From positions 1 through 21,251 of the forward strand of contig CAQPBJ010000022.1 in the NCBI GenBank assembly GCA_948852945.1: 21,251 nt of DNA, given 5' to 3'. The stretch comes from an uncultured Clostridia bacterium (lineage in GTDB: Bacteria; Bacillota; Clostridia; TANB77; CAG-508). The notes under the pieces were generated by a model that was not told the DNA's origin, ran no database searches, and saw nothing but the letters and a program-made list of their open reading frames with translations. Below, piece by piece: positions 1 to 7,494 of this stretch (positions are counted from its first letter, which is position 1; each line of letters begins with the position of its first letter). Both the position numbers and the translations under genes were made by a program.

Positions 1-9
1 TTTTTTCAT
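1..9 (-). CDS. rplC: Start of 50S ribosomal protein L3 gene (partial)
   Basis: Only the first three codons (Met-Lys-Lys) lie in the window. They are preceded on the minus strand by a strong AGGAGG ribosome binding site at about 19-25. Position directly after rpsJ and the M-K-K start both fit L3, which follows S10 in the conserved S10 operon order. The identification rests mainly on that synteny, since too little protein is visible for a sequence call. Confidence 0.6.
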
Positions 10-37
10 CTTTGTTTTCCTCCTATACATTACTATT

Positions 38-97
38 GGCTACATATTATAAATAAGTAGCTTGGTTCTGTACAACATTTTTAATTTGTGTTGTGCA
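38..97 (-). promoter_or_regulatory. Two hairpins between rpsJ and rplC
   Basis: The 108-base gap between rpsJ and rplC holds two inverted repeats: an 8-bp stem with one G-U pair (69-76 with 90-97, loop 13) and a 5-bp GCTAC/GTAGC stem (39-43 with 57-61). S10 and L3 genes are usually closely packed, so a structured gap may affect mRNA processing or L3 translation. Neither stem is followed by a convincing T-tract on the minus strand. The role is inference. Confidence 0.4.
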
Positions 98-117
98 AAT
101 TTTATAATTAGAATTAA

Positions 118-447
118 TTATAATTTGATTTCTATATCAACACCTGCTGGTAACTCTAATTTCATTAAGCTATCAACTGTTTTTTGTGTTGGATAAAGAA
201 TATCGATAACTCTTTTATGTGTTCTCATTTCAAATTGTTCTCTTGAATCTTTGTGTTTGTGTGGAGAACGTAAAATAGTTACTATTTCTTTTTCTGTTGG
301 AAGTGGAATAGGTCCTGAAACTTTTGCTCCTGTTCTTTTAGCAGTATCTACTATTCTTTCAGCAGACTGATCTAAAACTACGAAGTCATAAGCTTTTAAT
401 CTTATTCTAATTTTTTCACTTCCTACGTTTTGGTTTGATGTTGCCAT
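118..447 (-). CDS. rpsJ: 30S ribosomal protein S10
   Basis: This is ribosomal protein S10 (NusE), a component of the 30S subunit head that also takes part in transcription antitermination with NusB. The 109-residue product matches the family along its whole length, with the typical KIRIRLKAYD start, the SGPIPLPTEK loop, the SPHKHKDSREQFEMRTHKR segment and the LPAGVDIEIKL end. It is a few residues longer than the common 102-105 aa because of a short polar N-terminal tail. The ATG is preceded by AAGGAGGG at about 454-461. It is the first gene of the S10 operon on the minus strand, followed by the start of rplC, and lies behind a promoter at 671-700 and a roughly 215-base leader that probably controls the operon. 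Confidence 0.98.
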   Translation of the reverse strand: MATSNQNVGSEKIRIRLKAYDFVVLDQSAERIVDTAKRTGAKVSGPIPLPTEKEIVTILRSPHKHKDSREQFEMRTHKRVIDILYPTQKTVDSLMKLELPAGVDIEIKL

Positions 448-461
448 TGTTTTCCCTCCTT

Positions 462-663
462 ATTAAATGTAACGGCAAGTTTTAAACGCACCCTTGTGTT
501 TCTTTTAAAACCATATATAAATCCAAGTTACAATATTTCTTTTGTATCCTGGATAAGTGTGCTTTTATCAAACTTATCGCCCGGTCTAAGCCAAGACATA
601 CTCTGCAGAAGTTCCCTCCACTATAAAGTGTAGCCACATTCTGCTTCATCGCTTTATCTTACG
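462..663 (-). promoter_or_regulatory. Structured 5' leader of the S10 operon
   Basis: Between the promoter and the rpsJ ribosome binding site lies about 200 bases without a gene. It is more GC-rich than the surroundings and contains nested inverted repeats: GCAGAA/TTCTGC (605-610 with 639-644), enclosing CACT/AGTG (619-622 with 627-630), then GATAAGT/ACTTATC (552-558 with 572-578). S10 operons in many bacteria carry leaders that bind a ribosomal protein (L4 in E. coli) for feedback control. By position and structure this is the counterpart; I cannot say which protein it binds. Confidence 0.6.
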
Positions 664-670
664 CTCATCT

Positions 671-700
671 ATTATACTATGGCTATATATTGGTTGTCAA
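671..700 (-). promoter_or_regulatory. Promoter of the S10 operon
   Basis: Read on the minus strand this is TTGACA (700-695), an 18-base spacer and TATAAT (676-671), both hexamers matching the sigma-A consensus perfectly. Transcription would start near 664 and run through the structured leader into rpsJ. Confidence 0.85.
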
Positions 701-747
701 CTACTTTATTAAATATTTTTTGCTATTTTTTCCTGTTTTTCCATATC

Positions 748-776
748 TTGATTTTTACTTTCTACCGTGGTATAAT
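748..776 (+). promoter_or_regulatory. Promoter of the 824-2497 gene
   Basis: TTGATT (748-753), a 17-base spacer and TATAAT (771-776), about 48 bases upstream of the gene's ATG. It is divergent from the S10 promoter, with the two -35 boxes about 47 bases apart. Confidence 0.75.
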
Positions 777-823
777 TATGTTAACTACGTGCGTGCACTT
801 TATATTTTTAAGGAAGGAATATT

Positions 824-2497
824 ATGGCAAATTACAGAGATTCATTATCTATACCTTTTCATACATTTGATCATAATCTTAGTCATTCGCTGAGTTTCGC
901 TGAGTTAAAGAAAAACGAAGCTAAGTTTTTGAAGAATTTTTTATATCGTATTAATAGGTATGTGAAAAACTTAAAATTGCAAAATCCAGATATAACGAAA
1001 TCAGAAGTTGAAGAAATTTTTGCTAAAGATTTAGAAGAAATTTCGGCTGCTTCTTATTCTGGTGTCAAAATTTCTGAATCTTTTATGCAATATATTTGTT
1101 ATGACTTATTTTCTAAACAACCTCAAAGATTAAGTCATTATATTTCTCTTTTAAATTCTATTGACTGTCCTTTAGATAATTTAGAAGAATTACCTCGTTC
1201 TAATTTTTCATTAACTCAAATATATTACGCAGCTCAATTAGAACGTGAATTCTCTAATTCTACTTTTTCTGATATTAATGATTTTTTAAAATTTAGATTA
1301 GATGAAATTGTTCCTGAACTCAAAGGAAATATTTCTAATTCCACTTATTTAATTTTGGAGCAATTAGATAAATTTGGATTATTATATTCTTATTTAGATA
1401 TAAATGATAAAAAGATGAATTTTTTAGGATTTAAAGAATATGCTGATGCTTTAGTTTCTGATAGTCCTGATAATAAAACTGAGAAGCTTTTGTCAATTTT
1501 TAGAGATTCAGCACAAATGCAAGAACAATCGCCATTCAATTTATTAACTTTATATTCTTTTTGGGTTAATAGATTTTATAAAGAATTAGATACTTATTTA
1601 GAAGCAATGTTTGTTATTCGTGATTTTGATTTAACTCAATCAATGATTGATGGAACTTTTAAGTCGCCTTCTAAAGATGATTTAAAAAAAGAACTTGTTA
1701 AAATGAATTTATTCTATGATCCAATTCGCTTTGTTTTAGAAATGCAAAAAGCTGAAAAATTGAAAATAAATAATGAGTCTGAATATGATATTTCTGAAAA
1801 TGTTTATGCTTTTTCTGGTGACACTTTCTTGTATTATATTCAAAATGAGTATAAAGAAAAATATAAAGGATATTTTGATACATTTTTACCTAACTCAAAA
1901 AATGATTTAGCTGAAGATGCAAAACATTATTTTAATCTTTATAATCCTATATTCGCTACATGTGGTTTAAAAGATGCTACTATGTTATATTTATTAATTT
2001 GTTTAAAGGAAAATTCTCATTATTTAAATGCTGGTATAATTCCAAATGCAATAGATGTAAATAATAATTCTGGATTTTTAGGTAAATTTGTTGGCGTAGG
2101 AATAGATAATGGTATGACTGATACCTTCTTACTACATATTAAACGATCAACTTTGATTGAATTTCTGGAAAATTATATGGTAGATGATTTTCAAATTAAA
2201 GCTTCCTCTATGCATGATTTACCATTATTTCAAGGTAGAACTGATTACACTAATGGTTTATATTCTATACCTGTCTTAGCTCCTATGACAGAAGAGCAAA
2301 AAGCACTAATCAAAGACTCTATGTCTAATTCTCAAAATTATAAGGCTACACCTTTAGTAAGAAAAAGGCTACCTTTTGTTAATCATTTATATAGTGTAAT
2401 GAATTATAATAATCCTAACATGCACTCTTCTAAATCTATAAATTTAGTTAATGGTAAAATTAGGGTGACAAAACAAAATATTCCGGATGAAAGATAA
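824..2497 (+). CDS. Uncharacterised 557-aa protein
   Basis: I do not recognise a family. The 557-residue product has no signal peptide, no clear membrane segment and no obvious catalytic motif. It is rich in Asn, Ser, Leu, Phe and Tyr and looks mostly alpha-helical, with a charged helical N-terminal region (about 25-75) and many short amphipathic stretches; the last 40 residues are basic and polar and look disordered. The ATG has an AAGGAAGGA ribosome binding site at 811-819 and a good promoter at 748-776. It is a single-gene unit, divergent from the S10 operon and closed by a strong bidirectional terminator at 2499-2530. Base composition matches its neighbours, so recent transfer is not indicated. 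It is a cytoplasmic protein of unknown role, probably lineage-specific. Confidence 0.9.
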   Translation: MANYRDSLSIPFHTFDHNLSHSLSFAELKKNEAKFLKNFLYRINRYVKNLKLQNPDITKSEVEEIFAKDLEEISAASYSGVKISESFMQYICYDLFSKQPQRLSHYISLLNSIDCPLDNLEELPRSNFSLTQIYYAAQLEREFSNSTFSDINDFLKFRLDEIVPELKGNISNSTYLILEQLDKFGLLYSYLDINDKKMNFLGFKEYADALVSDSPDNKTEKLLSIFRDSAQMQEQSPFNLLTLYSFWVNRFYKELDTYLEAMFVIRDFDLTQSMIDGTFKSPSKDDLKKELVKMNLFYDPIRFVLEMQKAEKLKINNESEYDISENVYAFSGDTFLYYIQNEYKEKYKGYFDTFLPNSKNDLAEDAKHYFNLYNPIFATCGLKDATMLYLLICLKENSHYLNAGIIPNAIDVNNNSGFLGKFVGVGIDNGMTDTFLLHIKRSTLIEFLENYMVDDFQIKASSMHDLPLFQGRTDYTNGLYSIPVLAPMTEEQKALIKDSMSNSQNYKATPLVRKRLPFVNHLYSVMNYNNPNMHSSKSINLVNGKIRVTKQNIPDER

Positions 2498-2498
2498 A

Positions 2499-2530
2499 AA
2501 CAACTATTAATATTAAAATTAATAGTTGTT
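2499..2530. terminator. Bidirectional intrinsic terminator
   Basis: A perfect 13-bp inverted repeat (2499-2511 with 2518-2530, 6-base loop) is flanked by A-rich sequence on the left and T-rich sequence on the right. It can end transcription of the 824-2497 gene on plus and of the RelQ-type gene on minus, which converge here. Confidence 0.85.
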
Positions 2531-2535
2531 TTGTT

Positions 2536-3189
2536 TTATGCATTTAATTTTATTTGCATCATTTTATCATCTAGTTTAGCAATTGTTTTTGCCGCTGATA
2601 TTAAATCTTTTGATGCTTTTTTACTTATATCTTTTTTGTATTTTAATTTATGTTCTAAACTTGCCCAAAAATCCATAGCTACAGTTCTTATTTGTAATTC
2701 TACTTTTACGTATATTGTTTTATCTGTAAATGTTACTGGTACTTTTACTACCATGTGGTAACTTGAATATCCACTTGCTTTTGGATTTGTTATGTAATCT
2801 TTTCGTTCAATTATTTCTATATCCTGAAAGTTTTCTATTATATCTACAATTTTAAAAATGTCATCTTTAAATGAACATATTATTCTCATACCTGCAATAT
2901 CGTTTATTTGTTCTATTAAATTTTTATAAGTAAGTTCTAGTTCTCTTTTAGTCATTTTTTCTATAATACTATCTGGTGATTTTATTCTTTCTGTTATGTG
3001 ATCTATAGGATTGTATTCGCAAAAATTTTCGAATTCTTCATTTAGTATATCAAATTTTGTTTTTAATACTTTCATTGCAGATTTATATATTAACATAATT
3101 TTATCAAATTCATTTGCTTTTTTATCTAATTTTTCTTCTAATTTTATAATATTACCTGCCTGTATCAGGTCAGTTTCATTTTCCTCCAT
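2536..3189 (-). CDS. relQ: Small alarmone synthetase, RelQ/YjbM type (GTP pyrophosphokinase)
   Basis: This is a single-domain RelA/SpoT-type synthetase that transfers pyrophosphate from ATP to GTP or GDP, making (p)ppGpp for the stringent response. At 217 aa it is the usual size of RelQ-type small alarmone synthetases, with no hydrolase, TGS or ACT domain. Family motifs appear in order: HITERIKSP (64-72), DIAGMRI (97-103), RKDYITNPKASGYSSYH (129-145, substrate-binding loop) and VELQIRT (163-169, with the catalytic Glu164 in ExQIRT), then AMDFWASLEHKLKYK. The C-terminal helix is like that used for RelQ tetramer formation. The ATG has an AAAGGAAA site upstream. It lies about 100 bases downstream of the metallophosphoesterase gene in the same direction and ends at the bidirectional terminator. 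RelQ rather than RelP is a family-level inference. Confidence 0.9.
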   Translation of the reverse strand: MEENETDLIQAGNIIKLEEKLDKKANEFDKIMLIYKSAMKVLKTKFDILNEEFENFCEYNPIDHITERIKSPDSIIEKMTKRELELTYKNLIEQINDIAGMRIICSFKDDIFKIVDIIENFQDIEIIERKDYITNPKASGYSSYHMVVKVPVTFTDKTIYVKVELQIRTVAMDFWASLEHKLKYKKDISKKASKDLISAAKTIAKLDDKMMQIKLNA

Positions 3190-3292
3190 AAATAAATATT
3201 TCCTTTCTTTGTAATTTTTAACTTTTCATATATCATCCCCTTTCTTTATTGCTTCATTTTATTAATATAATATTAAATTAAACTTAAGTTTT

Positions 3293-4144
3293 TTAAAATT
3301 CATCAAAATTTATTCCTAGTCTTTCAAAATTTTCTTTAATTTTAGTCATGTTTCTGTATGTTCCATTTAATACTTCATATCTAAATAAATCTTTTTCAAA
3401 AGCGTCGTCTTCTAATTCTTTTTCTACATTATAGGGTACTTTATTAAATTCTATTCCTATAGATGAATTTGAATATTCTTTTTCTCCATATTTTCCTTCT
3501 AATATTACATAATGTGCTTGTCTGATTTCTTTTATGCTACTATCTTTTTTCTCGTTCCTAATTAAACAGAAACTATTTCCTACGCTTCCTGTATTAACTA
3601 ATGTTTTATTATATAGTTTATCCATATATTGATGATGTATATGTCCATATACTATAACATCTGCTACTTCTTGAGATATTGTTTTTTCACTTGGCAAAAA
3701 CATTTTATATTTATCTTCCATAAAGTCTTGATTTATTACTGCTATATTGTCTTTTTCTGGTGAAGCATGAAATAGTCTTATTAGGCTTCCACTTAAATAA
3801 AACTCATGTGAATACGGCAAGTTGTTCAAGTATTGTTTTTCTTCTTCAGTTAATATTTTACTTAGATTATCCCATCTATCAAATTCTATTTTTGCTTTTT
3901 CTTTTAATCTTTCTTTTATTTTTTCTCTATCTATTTCTCCTGAAAAATGTCTATCACAGTTTCCTCTTAGGACAATTTCACATTCTTTTTTTATTATTTC
4001 TATGCATTCGTGTGTATGATTTCCTTTAGATATTATATCTCCTAAGCAATATATTTTATCTACATTTTTTGATTTTATATCTTTAATTGTTGATTTCAAT
4101 GCTTCTAAATTTCCATGTATGTCAGATATTATTGCTATTCTCAT
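3293..4144 (-). CDS. Calcineurin-like metallophosphoesterase
   Basis: This is a 283-residue cytoplasmic phosphoesterase of the calcineurin-like superfamily, which uses two metal ions to hydrolyse phosphomono- or diesters. The metal-binding motifs appear in order: SDIHGN (7-12), LGDIIS (34-39), RGNCDRH (60-66), a FHASP motif and YGHIHHQ. The pattern resembles the bacterial group containing YfcE-like phosphodiesterases and diadenosine-tetraphosphatase-like proteins; the substrate cannot be read from sequence. I start at 4144 rather than an upstream in-frame ATG at 4168 because GGAGAG lies at the right distance from the ATG of MRIAIISDIHGN, and the family starts there. The C-terminal 90 residues are charged and less conserved. 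A promoter lies at 4172-4200. Confidence 0.88.
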   Translation of the reverse strand: MRIAIISDIHGNLEALKSTIKDIKSKNVDKIYCLGDIISKGNHTHECIEIIKKECEIVLRGNCDRHFSGEIDREKIKERLKEKAKIEFDRWDNLSKILTEEEKQYLNNLPYSHEFYLSGSLIRLFHASPEKDNIAVINQDFMEDKYKMFLPSEKTISQEVADVIVYGHIHHQYMDKLYNKTLVNTGSVGNSFCLIRNEKKDSSIKEIRQAHYVILEGKYGEKEYSNSSIGIEFNKVPYNVEKELEDDAFEKDLFRYEVLNGTYRNMTKIKENFERLGINFDEF

Positions 4145-4171
4145 GTTCTCTCTCCTTTTTCTTTCCAATTG

Positions 4172-4200
4172 ATTATATCAAAACAATTCTAAAAAATCAA
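4172..4200 (-). promoter_or_regulatory. Promoter of the metallophosphoesterase gene
   Basis: On the minus strand: TTGATT (4200-4195), a 17-base spacer and TATAAT (4177-4172), 28 bases upstream of the ATG at 4144. Spacing and hexamers fit sigma-A well. Confidence 0.75.
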
Positions 4201-4228
4201 AATTAGTTATATTATTTTTTTGCTTCAA

Positions 4229-4267
4229 ACAAAAACAGATATATTCAATTTAATATGAATATATCTG
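4229..4267 (-). terminator. Intrinsic terminator of the HdeD-like gene
   Basis: A perfect 12-bp stem (4236-4247 with 4256-4267, 8-base loop) begins a few bases after the stop codon of the 4274-4828 gene and is followed on minus by TTTTTGTTT. Confidence 0.85.
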
Positions 4268-4273
4268 CTTATT

Positions 4274-4828
4274 CTATTCTCCCATTTTTTCAAATCTTTT
4301 TACATTTATTATAAAAGTTATTCCTTCAATTAAATCCATAATTGAATACATAAATATTATACTTCCTAACGTTGCTATTATAAGGTCTGGTGCTATTATT
4401 ATGTATATCCCCATGCCTATTATTATGATTGATATTATTAGCATTAGAATCCATATTTTTGTTTTATATTCTTTCAATTTTAGTGATAATCCAAATCTAG
4501 TTAATCCAGTATAGATAATCCATATTCCCATTGTTATTCCTAATAAACCTTCTAATATACCTGGATGTGTTATTAATACAATTCCTATTACTGCATTAAT
4601 TATTCCGTAAATTAGGTCATAATTAAAATATTCTTTTTTATTTTTGTCTATTATATATCCTATTACTTTTATAAATCCTACAAATATTAGTATCCCTGCT
4701 ATTGCATATGTAATAATTTTTAGTGTAGTTTTTGAATATATAAACATTACAAATCCTAAAACTCCTAATATTATTGATGTAATAATTGATGTATATCCTG
4801 TTTTCTTTAATACTTTTTCAATTTCCAT
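4274..4828 (-). CDS. HdeD-like DUF308 integral membrane protein
   Basis: This is a small, very hydrophobic inner-membrane protein of 184 aa with about six predicted transmembrane segments in three pairs. It starts with a short cytoplasmic MEIEKVLKKTG and ends with a charged NVKRFEKMGE tail. The repeating pattern (hydrophobic helix, Gly-rich turn as in LGVLGFVMF and AVIGIVLI, then a helix with Gly-x-x-Lys/Leu) is that of the HdeD/DUF308 family. HdeD of E. coli is linked to acid resistance, but most family members have no established function. An AAAGGA site lies upstream of the ATG. It is a single gene with its own terminator, divergent from the TSCPD gene, so its role cannot be inferred from neighbours. 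Confidence 0.8.
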   Translation of the reverse strand: MEIEKVLKKTGYTSIITSIILGVLGFVMFIYSKTTLKIITYAIAGILIFVGFIKVIGYIIDKNKKEYFNYDLIYGIINAVIGIVLITHPGILEGLLGITMGIWIIYTGLTRFGLSLKLKEYKTKIWILMLIISIIIIGMGIYIIIAPDLIIATLGSIIFMYSIMDLIEGITFIINVKRFEKMGE

Positions 4829-4878
4829 ATTTTTATTATCCTTTTGTTGAATATTATTTTTTAATTATATCACAATAT

Positions 4879-4907
4879 TTGTATAATGTTTCATTTTTTG
4901 CTATAAT
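4879..4907 (+). promoter_or_regulatory. Promoter of the TSCPD gene
   Basis: TTGTAT (4879-4884), a 17-base spacer and TATAAT (4902-4907), 24 bases upstream of the ATG and followed by the GAAAGGAGTG ribosome binding site. Confidence 0.7.
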
Positions 4908-4931
4908 TTTTTTCGAAAGGAGTGATAAAGA

Positions 4932-5186
4932 ATGGAATATGTATACACACCTACTGGAGTTTGTTCTAATCAATTTGTTATAACTATGGATGGTGATATT
5001 ATTACTTCTGTTAAAATTCGTGGCGGATGCCCTGGAAATACTTTAGCAGTTACTACTTTAGTTGAAGGAAATAATATTCATGATGTTATAAAAAAATTAA
5101 AAGGTATACCATGTGGAGTTAAAGGAACATCATGTCCTGACCAACTTGCTACAGCTTTAGAACAAATTTTAGAAAAACGTAATTAA
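4932..5186 (+). CDS. Stand-alone TSCPD-domain protein (TIGR03905 type)
   Basis: This 84-residue protein consists of one TSCPD domain. The domain name comes from the TSCPD signature, here T-S-C-P-D at residues 68-72, which follows a Cys (CGVKGTSCPDQLA). Other conserved features are GVCSNQF (9-15), RGGCPGNT (31-38) and the C-terminal helix ending in LEQILEKRN. The same domain forms the C-terminal tail of some class II (NrdJ-type) ribonucleotide reductases, and stand-alone copies are common in Clostridia with unknown function. The four conserved cysteines suggest metal or Fe-S binding, which is inference. The gene has its own promoter and a GAAAGGAGTG ribosome binding site. Its last 18 bases overlap the 3' end of the convergent feoB gene, with no terminator hairpin between them. 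Confidence 0.9.
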   Translation: MEYVYTPTGVCSNQFVITMDGDIITSVKIRGGCPGNTLAVTTLVEGNNIHDVIKKLKGIPCGVKGTSCPDQLATALEQILEKRN

Positions 5187-6938
5187 ATTGAATGTTATAA
5201 ATGATATTATGTAGGCAATAAAAAATTGGTTTACTCCAATATTTATTGCTTTTTTTATTCCAAATTCTTTTTTTATAACTCCTAATGCCGCTATGCATGG
5301 TGTGTATAATAATGTAAATATCATAAAACTGATTGCTGATTTAAATGTAAATATTTCTAAAATAATATTCTCTATACTTGTGTTTGATAATATTGTTAGT
5401 GTACTTAATATAGATTCTTTTGCACTTATTCCTGTTATACATGCTGTTATTACTTTCCAATCTGTAAATCCTATTGGTTTAAAAAATGGTAACATTTTTT
5501 TACTTAGTAGTGCTAGCATACTTTTATCTTCTGTTACCCAATATAAATTTGTATCAAAAGATTTTAAAAACCATATTATCATTGATGTAAAAAATATTAT
5601 TGTAAATGATTTTGATAAAAACTCACTTATTTTATTCCACATTAAATGCCATGTATTTTTTATTGATGGCATTCTATAGTTTGGTAGTTCTAATAAAAAT
5701 AAGTTTTCTGTTTTATTTTGCGTTTTCATTTTTATAAAAATAGTTATTCCTATTCCGATTAATATTCCTATTAAATATAAAATTAACATTGCCAAGCCTT
5801 GATTTTCTTTAAAAAATATTTGCACAAATATTCCGTATATGGGTATTTTAGCGCTGCAACTTATGAATGGTACTAAATTTAATGCTAAGTTTTTTTCTTT
5901 TTCTGATTCAATTGTTCTTATAGAAAGTATTGCTGGAACAGAACAGCCAAACCCTAATAAAATTGGAACTATACTTCTTCCTGATATACCTATTTTTTGA
6001 AATATTTTATCCATAATAAATGCTATTCTTGTCATATATCCACTATCTTCTAATAGTGATAAGAATAAATATAATGTCACTATTATCGGTAAAAAGCTTA
6101 ATACTGCTCCTATTCCTTTTAATATTGCATCTACTATTAAACTTTTAATAACAATGCTTGCATTTATTTTTTCTAAGTATATTAGGATATAATTTGCTAC
6201 TACATCTATTCCTTGTTCTAATACTTCACTTAAGGTATTTCCAATAATGTCGAATGTTAGTTTAAAAATACTATACATTATTAATATAAAAATTGGTATT
6301 CCTAAAAATTTATTAGTTAACAAATTATCTATTTTATACGATTTTATTTCTCTTTTATTTTTAGGAATGTTCAAAATTTCTTTGCAAATTTTATCAATTT
6401 CATTATATTCTGCATATGTATCTTTTTTTATTTCTATTTCGTGTATTGTTTCTTTTTTATCCGCACATTCTGTTGCTTTTCTTAATAATTTGCTTATTTC
6501 TTCGTCTGTTATTTTAGTTATTGGTATAATTGGTATATTTAATATTTTTTCTAATTTTAATATATCTATTTTCCCATTGTTTTTTTCTAGGTCGTCTAAC
6601 ATATTTAGTGCCATCACTATAGGTATTCCTAATTCCTTTAATTGCATTGTAAGATATAATGCTCTTTGTAAATTCATACAATCTACTACGTTTATTATTA
6701 CTTCTGGTTTGTTTTTATATAAAAATTCTTTAGTTACATTTTCGTCTTTTGAATAAGTAGAAAGCGAATATAATCCTGGTAAGTCTATTATTTCGCAATT
6801 ATTATATTTTTCTACTTTTCCTACTGTTATATCAACAGTTACTCCTGGAAAGTTTCCTACGTGTTGGTTCATTTTTGTTATTTTATTGAAAATACTTGTT
6901 TTTCCGCTATTTTGATTTCCTACTAATGAAATTATCAT
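5169..6938 (-). CDS. feoB: Ferrous iron transport protein B
   Basis: FeoB is the membrane permease of the Feo system, importing Fe(II) under low-oxygen conditions with a cytosolic G-protein domain. The G motifs are visible: G1 GNQNSGKTS (7-15), G2 region NFPGVTVDITVGK, G3 DLPGLYSLS and G4 NMLDD. The polytopic core follows, with paired Gate motifs GFGCSVPAILSIRT and PFISCSAKIPIYG carrying the conserved Cys residues, and the later GISAKESILSTL segment. At 589 aa it is shorter than E. coli FeoB (773) but close to short clostridial forms; the soluble region between G domain and membrane is compact. I place the start at 6938, not 6950: the 6938 ATG overlaps the feoA stop (ATGA) and has GGAG six bases upstream, whereas 6950 has no ribosome binding site. 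Translation is thus coupled to feoA. Confidence 0.95.
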   Translation of the reverse strand: MIISLVGNQNSGKTSIFNKITKMNQHVGNFPGVTVDITVGKVEKYNNCEIIDLPGLYSLSTYSKDENVTKEFLYKNKPEVIINVVDCMNLQRALYLTMQLKELGIPIVMALNMLDDLEKNNGKIDILKLEKILNIPIIPITKITDEEISKLLRKATECADKKETIHEIEIKKDTYAEYNEIDKICKEILNIPKNKREIKSYKIDNLLTNKFLGIPIFILIMYSIFKLTFDIIGNTLSEVLEQGIDVVANYILIYLEKINASIVIKSLIVDAILKGIGAVLSFLPIIVTLYLFLSLLEDSGYMTRIAFIMDKIFQKIGISGRSIVPILLGFGCSVPAILSIRTIESEKEKNLALNLVPFISCSAKIPIYGIFVQIFFKENQGLAMLILYLIGILIGIGITIFIKMKTQNKTENLFLLELPNYRMPSIKNTWHLMWNKISEFLSKSFTIIFFTSMIIWFLKSFDTNLYWVTEDKSMLALLSKKMLPFFKPIGFTDWKVITACITGISAKESILSTLTILSNTSIENIILEIFTFKSAISFMIFTLLYTPCIAALGVIKKEFGIKKAINIGVNQFFIAYIISFITFNLITFF

Positions 6939-7186
6939 TGTTTTCTCCATTCATCTATTTTTTCAATTTTGATTTTTTTAGCTGTTTCTTTTCTCATAGC
7001 TAAATTATATCCTCTTATTGATATTTGAATTGGATCTCCTAATGGTGCATATTTTATTAGTTTAAATTTTGTATTTTCTACTATTCCTAATTCTAACAAC
7101 CTATACTTTAACTTTCCTTGTAAATTTATTTCTTTAATTATGGCCTTTTCTCCAGGCTTTAACTTACTTAACTCTAATGTTTTCAT
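6935..7186 (-). CDS. feoA: FeoA domain protein
   Basis: FeoA is a small cytoplasmic SH3-like protein that acts with FeoB in Fe(II) uptake. The 83-residue product has the family pattern: LSKLKPGEKAIIKEI, LKYRLLELGIVENTKFKLIKYAPLGDPIQISIRGYNLAMRKETAKKI, and a short charged tail. Length is typical. Its stop overlaps the feoB start (ATGA), giving a two-gene feoAB operon. The ATG at 7186 lacks a clear Shine-Dalgarno; instead a 9-bp hairpin (7197-7205 with 7219-7227) sits just upstream, which might restrict initiation. The likely promoter (7267-7295) lies in the left arm of the inverted-repeat element at 7270-7490. I see no recognisable Fur or DtxR site. Confidence 0.92.
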   Translation of the reverse strand: MKTLELSKLKPGEKAIIKEINLQGKLKYRLLELGIVENTKFKLIKYAPLGDPIQISIRGYNLAMRKETAKKIKIEKIDEWRKQ

Positions 7187-7196
7187 ACTTCATATT

Positions 7197-7227
7197 ATGC
7201 TTGTTTTTTTATTTATAGAACAAGCAT
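7197..7227 (-). promoter_or_regulatory. Hairpin directly upstream of feoA
   Basis: A perfect ATGCTTGTT/AACAAGCAT repeat (7197-7205 with 7219-7227, 13-base A/T loop) ends 11 bases before the feoA ATG. It lies between the putative promoter and a start codon without a clear ribosome binding site, so a role in translation control is possible but unproven. On plus it is followed by TTTTAAT and could also stop antisense transcripts. Confidence 0.4.
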
Positions 7228-7266
7228 TTTAATAGTGCCTTTAAGGATATTATTGGTTTTATTTAT

Positions 7267-7295
7267 ATTATAAGTAGTATGGATATAGTTAGCAA
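7267..7295 (-). promoter_or_regulatory. Putative feoAB promoter inside the element arm
   Basis: On minus: TTGCTA (7295-7290), a 17-base spacer and TATAAT (7272-7267). It points out of the left arm of the 7270-7490 element towards feoA. The right arm has the mirror-image TTGTTA, 17 bases, TATTAT (7465-7493) pointing the other way. Confidence 0.5.
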
Positions 7296-7490
7296 ATTGC
7301 GCTAGCTGCTAAGACTGTTAAATCTATGATTTTTACAGTCTTAGTAGTTAATTTAAAACTTGTTTTAAATTAACTTCCTTAAATCTTAGTGAGTGAAGTG
7401 CGAATTTGAGCAATCTACAATATAAAAACGGAGTTTTTTATTCGGAGATTGCGAAGAGCAAAATTTGTTAACTATATCCATACTACTTAT
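7270..7490. repeat. 221-bp inverted-repeat element, MITE-like or structured RNA
   Basis: The ends are a 29-bp inverted repeat with one mismatch (7270-7298 and 7462-7490). A possible 4-base TATT duplication flanks it (7266-7269 and 7491-7494), and a further 12-base inverted match lies outside (7234-7245 and 7512-7523). The 160-base interior codes for nothing I can see but is full of stems: a 13-bp hairpin with one wobble (7306-7318 with 7335-7347), a 12-13 bp A/T hairpin (7347-7359 with 7362-7374), a short ACTTC/GAAGT stem (7373-7377 with 7395-7399), and GCAATCT/AGATTGC (7410-7416 with 7446-7452) enclosing an A-run/T-run stem. It could be a small non-autonomous transposon or a multi-branched RNA closed by a long terminal stem. 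I know of no named family that matches. Confidence 0.65.
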
Positions 7491-7494
7491 TATT

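Noticed and set aside
3165..3236. 23-codon reading frame upstream of and overlapping the relQ start
   Set aside because: GGGG directly abuts the ATG with no proper spacing, the peptide has no recognisable character, and overlap with the relQ start is easily due to chance.
7197..7227. Fur or other iron-regulator site at feoA
   Set aside because: The inverted repeat does not resemble the Fur or DtxR/IdeR consensus; it is kept only as a hairpin.
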